Source: Actinacidiphila epipremni | Lineage (GTDB): Bacteria; Actinomycetota; Actinomycetes; Streptomycetales; Streptomycetaceae | Direction of reading: 5' to 3' | Assembly (NCBI RefSeq): GCF_012034175.1 | Contig: NZ_JAATEJ010000006.1 | Coordinates: 1-64,000, forward strand | DNA length: 64,000 nucleotides | Part shown: in pieces, positions 60,107 through 64,000 of the stretch | Numbering within the stretch: the stretch's first letter is position 1 | Layout: each line of letters begins with the position of its first letter | The notes under the pieces: generated by a model | The model's input: only the letters and a program-made list of their open reading frames with translations | Told to the model about the DNA's origin: nothing | Databases searched by the model: none | Position numbers and translations under genes: made by a program

Positions 60107-61414
60107 ATGTCGGCATCACCCCCCACCCGACGCACCAGACGCATCCATCCCCTCCCGCTGCTGGCCGCCGCCGCGCTGCTGCTCGGCGCCCTGCTCCAGC
60201 AGACCGCCGCCCCCGGCCACGCCGCTGCCGCCGCGCCCGCCGCCGCACCGGCCCTCGCGCCCGCCGCGGCCACCGCGACCTTCACCGACGACTTCAACGG
60301 CGCCGCCGGCAGCGCCGTCGACGGCTCCAAGTGGGGCTACGAGACCGGCGACAACGTCAACAACCACGAGCGCGAGTACTACACCAGCGGCAACCACAAC
60401 GCCGCGCTCGACGGCCAGGGCGACCTCGTCATCACCGCCCGCAAGGAGAACCCCGCCAACTACCAGTGCTGGTACGGAACCTGCCAGTACACCTCGGCGC
60501 GGCTGTCCACCCCGCAGAAGTTCACCCAGGCGTACGGCCACTTCGAGACCCGGATGAAGCTGCCGCGAGGCCAGGGCATGTGGCCGGCCTTCTGGCTGCT
60601 GGGCAACGACATCGGCTCGGTCGGCTGGCCCAACAGCGGTGAGATCGACATCATGGAGAACGTCGGCTTCGAGCCCGGCAGCGTCCACGGCACCATCCAC
60701 GGCCCCGGCTACTCCGGCTCGGCCGGCATCGGCGCCGGCTACACCCTGCCCAACGGGCAGAGCTTCTCCGACGCCTTCCACACCTTCGCCATCGACTGGT
60801 CGCCCAACTCCATCACCTGGTCGGTCGACGGCCACGCGTACGAGACCCGCACCCCCGCCGACCTCGGCGGCAACCGCTGGGTCTTCGACCACCCCTTCTA
60901 CATCATCCTCAACCTCGCGGTCGGCGGTTACTGGCCCGGCGACCCCGACGGCAGCACCTCCTTCCCGCAGCAGCTCGTCGTCGACTACGTCCACGTCACC
61001 ACCTCCGACACCTCCGGCGGCGGCACCGGCGGCGGCCACCCCATCACCGGCATCGCCGGCAAGTGCGTCGACGTCGCGGGCGCGAACCCGGCCAACGGCA
61101 CGGCCGTGCAGCTGTACGACTGCAACGGCACCGCCGCGCAGAACTGGACCGTCGGCTCCGACGGGACGATCCGCGCGCTCGGCAAGTGCCTGGACGTGAC
61201 GGCCGCGGGCACCGCCGACGGCACGAAGGTGCAGCTGTACGACTGCAACGGCACCGCGGCCCAGAAGTGGACCGTCACCGCCGCGCACGACATCGTCAAC
61301 CCGGCGGCGAACAAGTGCCTCGACGCGACGGGCAACAGCTCCGCCAACGGCACCCGGCTGCAGATCTGGACGTGCTCCGGCGGGGCCAACCAGAAGTGGA
61401 CCGTGACGGGCTGA
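60107..61414 (+). CDS. secreted GH16 beta-glucanase with ricin-type lectin domain
   Basis: This 435-residue secreted enzyme has a signal peptide (1-38, GHA) and an Ala/Pro stretch to 55. The GH16 domain (58-298) has the catalytic Glu179-Asp181-Glu184 in GEIDIMENVG, MWPAFWLLG and WSVDGHAY. A Gly-rich linker and a ricin B/CBM13 domain (308-435) with three QxW-type repeats follow. The motif order fits laminarinase-type endo-beta-1,3-glucanases. GAGGAG lies six bases before the ATG at 60107. The lectin domain is very similar to that of the GH30 enzyme encoded upstream, so the two likely act on the same substrate surface. Confidence 0.95.
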   Translation: MSASPPTRRTRRIHPLPLLAAAALLLGALLQQTAAPGHAAAAAPAAAPALAPAAATATFTDDFNGAAGSAVDGSKWGYETGDNVNNHEREYYTSGNHNAALDGQGDLVITARKENPANYQCWYGTCQYTSARLSTPQKFTQAYGHFETRMKLPRGQGMWPAFWLLGNDIGSVGWPNSGEIDIMENVGFEPGSVHGTIHGPGYSGSAGIGAGYTLPNGQSFSDAFHTFAIDWSPNSITWSVDGHAYETRTPADLGGNRWVFDHPFYIILNLAVGGYWPGDPDGSTSFPQQLVVDYVHVTTSDTSGGGTGGGHPITGIAGKCVDVAGANPANGTAVQLYDCNGTAAQNWTVGSDGTIRALGKCLDVTAAGTADGTKVQLYDCNGTAAQKWTVTAAHDIVNPAANKCLDATGNSSANGTRLQIWTCSGGANQKWTVTG

Positions 61415-61430
61415 CCGCGCCACCCGGCAG

Positions 61431-61458
61431 GCGGGCCCCGGGATCCCCCCGGGCCCGC
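61431..61458 (+). terminator. hairpin terminator after the GH16 gene
   Basis: An 8-bp stem GCGGGCCC/GGGCCCGC (61431-61438 with 61451-61458) with further inner pairing lies 16 bases after the stop. The following 61459-61695 has no gene; it should hold the promoter of the two-component operon, which I could not define. Confidence 0.65.
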
Positions 61459-61695
61459 CGCCGACCCGGGCGCAGCCGGCCGGCCCGACCGGACCCGCGC
61501 TCCGCCCGGCCCCGCCCGGCGGGCACGCGCGGCCGGCTCTCCCCGGCCGCCCGTGCCCGCCGCACACCCCGGGTACCGACCCGGCGATGGCACTCCGCTC
61601 CCCGGCCGTGTAGGCATGGTTCCCGCGATGCACCATGCGGCGTCCGCGATCCCGCGGGCGCACACGGCGGCCGGGGAGCGGAGGCGTGGACGGAC

Positions 61696-62619
61696 ATGAC
61701 AGGCACCAGCGCGGGCGGCGCAGGAGGCGGGCAGCCGCGCGGGCGGGTCCTGGTGGTGGACGACGACGCCGCGATCCTGCGCTCCCTCGGCCGCGCCCTG
61801 CGCCTGCGCGGCTTCACCGTCGCCGAGGCCGACGGCGGCGCCGCCGCCCTGCGCCGGCTCGCCGGCGACGACCCGGCCGACGTGCTGGTGCTGGACATCT
61901 CCATGCCGGACGTCGACGGCATCGAGGTCTGCCGCACCCTGCGCGCCGCGGGCAACGACCTGCCCGTGCTGGTGCTGTCCGCGCTCGACGAGGTCGCCGA
62001 CCGCGTCGCCGGGCTCCAGGCCGGCGCCGACGACTACCTCGTCAAGCCCTTCGCCCTCGACGAGCTGGTGCTGCGCCTCGACGCCCTGCTGCGCCGCCGC
62101 CCGCCCCGCCCCGCCGGCCAGGTGCGCGCCTGCGGCCTGGTCCTCGACCCCGCCGCCAGGACCGCCACCCGCGACGGCACCCCCCTCGACCTGACCCGGC
62201 GCGAGTTCGAGCTGCTGGAGACCCTGGCCCGCAACACCGGCATCGTCCTGACCCGCGACCAGCTCCTCGACCGCGTCTGGGGCTACGACTTCGACGTCCG
62301 CAGCGACGCCGTCGACACCTTCGTCAGCTACCTGCGCCGCAAACTGGAGGCCGCCGGTCGCCCCCGCATCCTCCACACCGTCCGCGGTGTCGGCTTCGTC
62401 CTCCGCCCGGCGGAGCCCGGCACGCCGGGGACCGGGGGGAGCGGCGACCACTCCGCCGGGGACGCCGGGCCGGGCGGTGGCGGTGGTACGGGGAGCCCGC
62501 GCGGCGGGCGGGGTGGGGGCCGCTCCCGCGAGGGGCGGGCCGACGGGGGCCCGGCGCCGGGCGGTGCTCGCTTGAGCGGCGGCGCGGACGGCTCGCGGGG
62601 CGGGGGGAGCGGCGCGTGA
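61696..62619 (+). CDS. OmpR-family response regulator with Gly-rich tail
   Basis: This 307-residue response regulator has a receiver domain (17-130) with acidic pocket VVDDD (20-24), phospho-acceptor Asp67 in VLVLDISMPD and Lys117 in YLVKPF. The winged-helix DNA-binding domain (about 142-237) has LTRREFELLETLARNTGIVLTRDQLLDRVWGY and HTVRGVGFVLRP. About 70 further residues are Gly/Arg/Ser-rich and absent from most OmpR proteins. It overlaps the kinase gene by 4 bases (GTGA) and forms an operon with it. Confidence 0.95.
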   Translation: MTGTSAGGAGGGQPRGRVLVVDDDAAILRSLGRALRLRGFTVAEADGGAAALRRLAGDDPADVLVLDISMPDVDGIEVCRTLRAAGNDLPVLVLSALDEVADRVAGLQAGADDYLVKPFALDELVLRLDALLRRRPPRPAGQVRACGLVLDPAARTATRDGTPLDLTRREFELLETLARNTGIVLTRDQLLDRVWGYDFDVRSDAVDTFVSYLRRKLEAAGRPRILHTVRGVGFVLRPAEPGTPGTGGSGDHSAGDAGPGGGGGTGSPRGGRGGGRSREGRADGGPAPGGARLSGGADGSRGGGSGA

Positions 62620-64000
62620 AGCTCAGTGCGCGGATCGCGCTCGCCGTCGGGCTCGTCGTGCCGCTGCTCGTGCTGGCGTCCGGCTGGGTCATGGTCCGGC
62701 TCGTCACGCGGGACGTGCATGCCGCCGGTGACGCCCACCTGCGCGAACGGGCCGCCGCCGTACGGCCGGAGGCCCTCGGGCTGCTGCGGGCGATGGCCAA
62801 CGACCGCCCCGCGAGCGTCGAACAGGCCCGGCAGCGCCGGGTGTTCACCGCAGCGCTGGACGTCGGCATTCGCGTCACAGGACCCGAGGGCACCGTCAGC
62901 GGCGGCCCGCAACCGCCCGGCTCCCTCGCCCTGCCCGCGCCCGCCGGCGCCGCCCGGCCGGTCACCCTCAGCGCCGGCACGCAGAGCTGGCGGGTGCTCG
63001 CCGTGCCGCTCACCGCGGTGCGGCCCGCCGCGAGCGGCACCCTGTGGCTGTTCTCCGCCGACACCGCCGGGCAGCGGCAGATCAGGCAGGTACGCCGCCG
63101 GGTGCTCACCGTCGCGGTGCTGACCGCCCCGGTCGCCGGCCTGGCCGCCTGGCTCGCCGCCGTCCGGCTCGCCCGGCCGCTGCTCGCCCTGCGCCGCCGC
63201 GCCGCCGGCATCGACCCGCGCACCAGCGCCGCCCGCCTCGACCACACCCCCACCGGCGTGCCCGAGGTCGACGACCTGGCACGTACCCTGCAAACCGTGC
63301 TCGCCCGCTACGACGAGCAGGCCGCCCGCACCGCCGAGGCGCTCGCCACCGCCCGCGCCTTCTCCGCCGCCGCCTCCCACGAGCTGCGCACCCCGCTGAT
63401 GAGCATGCGCATCAACCTCGACGTGCTGGCCGGCGAGCCCGCGCCCGAGGGCGCCGAGCGCGCCGAGGTCGTCGCCGACCTGCGCGCGGAGCACGAACGG
63501 CTGCTGGGCCTGCTGGTGATGCTGCGCACCCTCGCGCAGGGCGACCTCGTCGAGGCCGACGCCTTCGTGCCCGTCGACCTCGCGGACCTGCTCGACGCCG
63601 CCGTCCGCGACCTGCGCCGCGACCACCCCGCCGCCGACGTCACCGTGACCGCCGAGGGGCCGTGCGGGGTACGCGGCTGGCCGCCGGGCCTGCGCAGCGC
63701 CGTCGACAACCTGCTCGTCAACGCCCTCGTCCACGGCGCCGGACCCGTCCGGGCCGCCGTGCACCCGGCCGCGGACGGCGCCGCCGTACGCGTCACCGTC
63801 GCCGACCACGGCCCCGGCGTCCCGCCCGCCGCCCGGCAAGGCGTCTTCGCCCGCTTCCAGCGCCGCACCGGCAGCCCCGGCGCCGGCCTGGGCCTCGCCC
63901 TGGTCGGCCAGCAGGCCGCGCTGCACGGCGGCACGGCCACGGTCACCGACCGCCCCGACGGCCGGCCCGGCGCGTACTTCGTCCTGGACATCCCGCGCCG
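62616..64000 (+). CDS. sensor histidine kinase, 3' end outside the window
   Basis: This membrane sensor kinase starts at a GTG overlapping the response regulator stop. About 461 codons are visible and the gene runs past position 64000. It has TM1 (about 8-28), an extracytoplasmic region of ~130 residues, TM2 (about 163-185) and a HAMP-like stretch. The phospho-acceptor is His255 in SHELRTPLMSM. An N box (VDNLLVNALVHG, about 363-374) and the G boxes VADHGPGVP and GAGLGLALVGQQAALHGG follow. The signal is unknown. It phosphorylates the adjacent regulator. Confidence 0.94.
   Translation, partial: MKLSARIALAVGLVVPLLVLASGWVMVRLVTRDVHAAGDAHLRERAAAVRPEALGLLRAMANDRPASVEQARQRRVFTAALDVGIRVTGPEGTVSGGPQPPGSLALPAPAGAARPVTLSAGTQSWRVLAVPLTAVRPAASGTLWLFSADTAGQRQIRQVRRRVLTVAVLTAPVAGLAAWLAAVRLARPLLALRRRAAGIDPRTSAARLDHTPTGVPEVDDLARTLQTVLARYDEQAARTAEALATARAFSAAASHELRTPLMSMRINLDVLAGEPAPEGAERAEVVADLRAEHERLLGLLVMLRTLAQGDLVEADAFVPVDLADLLDAAVRDLRRDHPAADVTVTAEGPCGVRGWPPGLRSAVDNLLVNALVHGAGPVRAAVHPAADGAAVRVTVADHGPGVPPAARQGVFARFQRRTGSPGAGLGLALVGQQAALHGGTATVTDRPDGRPGAYFVLDIPR

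Overview
The window is very GC-rich chromosomal DNA (roughly 73-75 % by eye) with dense, short-gapped genes, frequent GTG starts and GGAGG-type ribosome sites. A mycothiol-dependent enzyme, a sortase-E type LAETG wall anchor, DasR-like and DmdR/IdeR-like operators and a DUF6227-like protein point to a streptomycete (Streptomyces or a close relative). I see no insertion sequence, prophage, CRISPR array, tRNA or rRNA. Layout: (1) 104-6204 holds a secreted beta-helix protein with a duplicated discoidin/CBM32-type domain, a mycothiol-dependent maleylpyruvate isomerase-family enzyme, and a wall-anchored phosphoesterase with a PHO-box-like element. (2) 6423-10600 holds efeO-efeB iron uptake genes without efeU but with an iron-box-like site, a LysR regulator and an S4 RNA-binding protein. 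(3) 10614-18629 is a complete respiratory nitrate reductase operon narGHJI with a divergent TDT-family transporter. (4) 18665-22643 holds a VOC protein, MarR regulator, thiolase, metallophosphoesterase and a coupled 4'-phosphopantetheinyl transferase. (5) 22761-30381 holds a LacI regulator, a two-catalytic-domain GH16 + TIM-barrel secreted enzyme and a GH3 beta-glucosidase. (6) 30603-38109 is a five-gene cassette (SWIM-like, unknown, VWA, MoxR AAA ATPase, DUF5682-like) of undefined function. (7) 38375-47617 holds a ROK regulator, an aldehyde dehydrogenase, a three-gene sugar ABC transporter, a GH6 cellulase, a membrane protein and a PfkB kinase. (8) 47633-56488 is mixed: DUF6227-like, AraC with a zinc-ribbon protein, TetR with a small membrane protein, DUF4190, glyA behind a ZTP riboswitch, a 3-hydroxyisobutyryl-CoA hydrolase-like protein, a methyltransferase and a second LacI regulator. 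(9) 56701-61414 holds two secreted, ricin-lectin-tagged hydrolases (GH30, GH16) around a flippase-like membrane protein. (10) 61696-64000 is a two-component pair, the kinase cut by the window edge. Linking theme: many of the genes serve beta-glucan and cellulose use. Secreted GH16, GH30, GH6 and beta-helix enzymes would cut polymer, the ABC transporter would import oligosaccharide (its ATPase must be encoded elsewhere), and the leaderless GH3 enzyme would finish hydrolysis inside the cell. A palindrome of the type GGGAGAGCGCTCTCCC, related to the CebR operator, recurs before most of these genes and before its likely regulator at 22761-23813. A second promoter/operator type (TTGACG-N17-TTAAAT followed by an inverted repeat) is shared by GH30 and the second GH16 gene, with a half-site relative before the aldehyde dehydrogenase/ABC operon. 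The least explained system is the MoxR-VWA-DUF5682 cassette. Its largest member carries spaced His, Glu, Arg/Met and His motifs reminiscent of the TraB/TIKI/ChaN-EreA superfamily.
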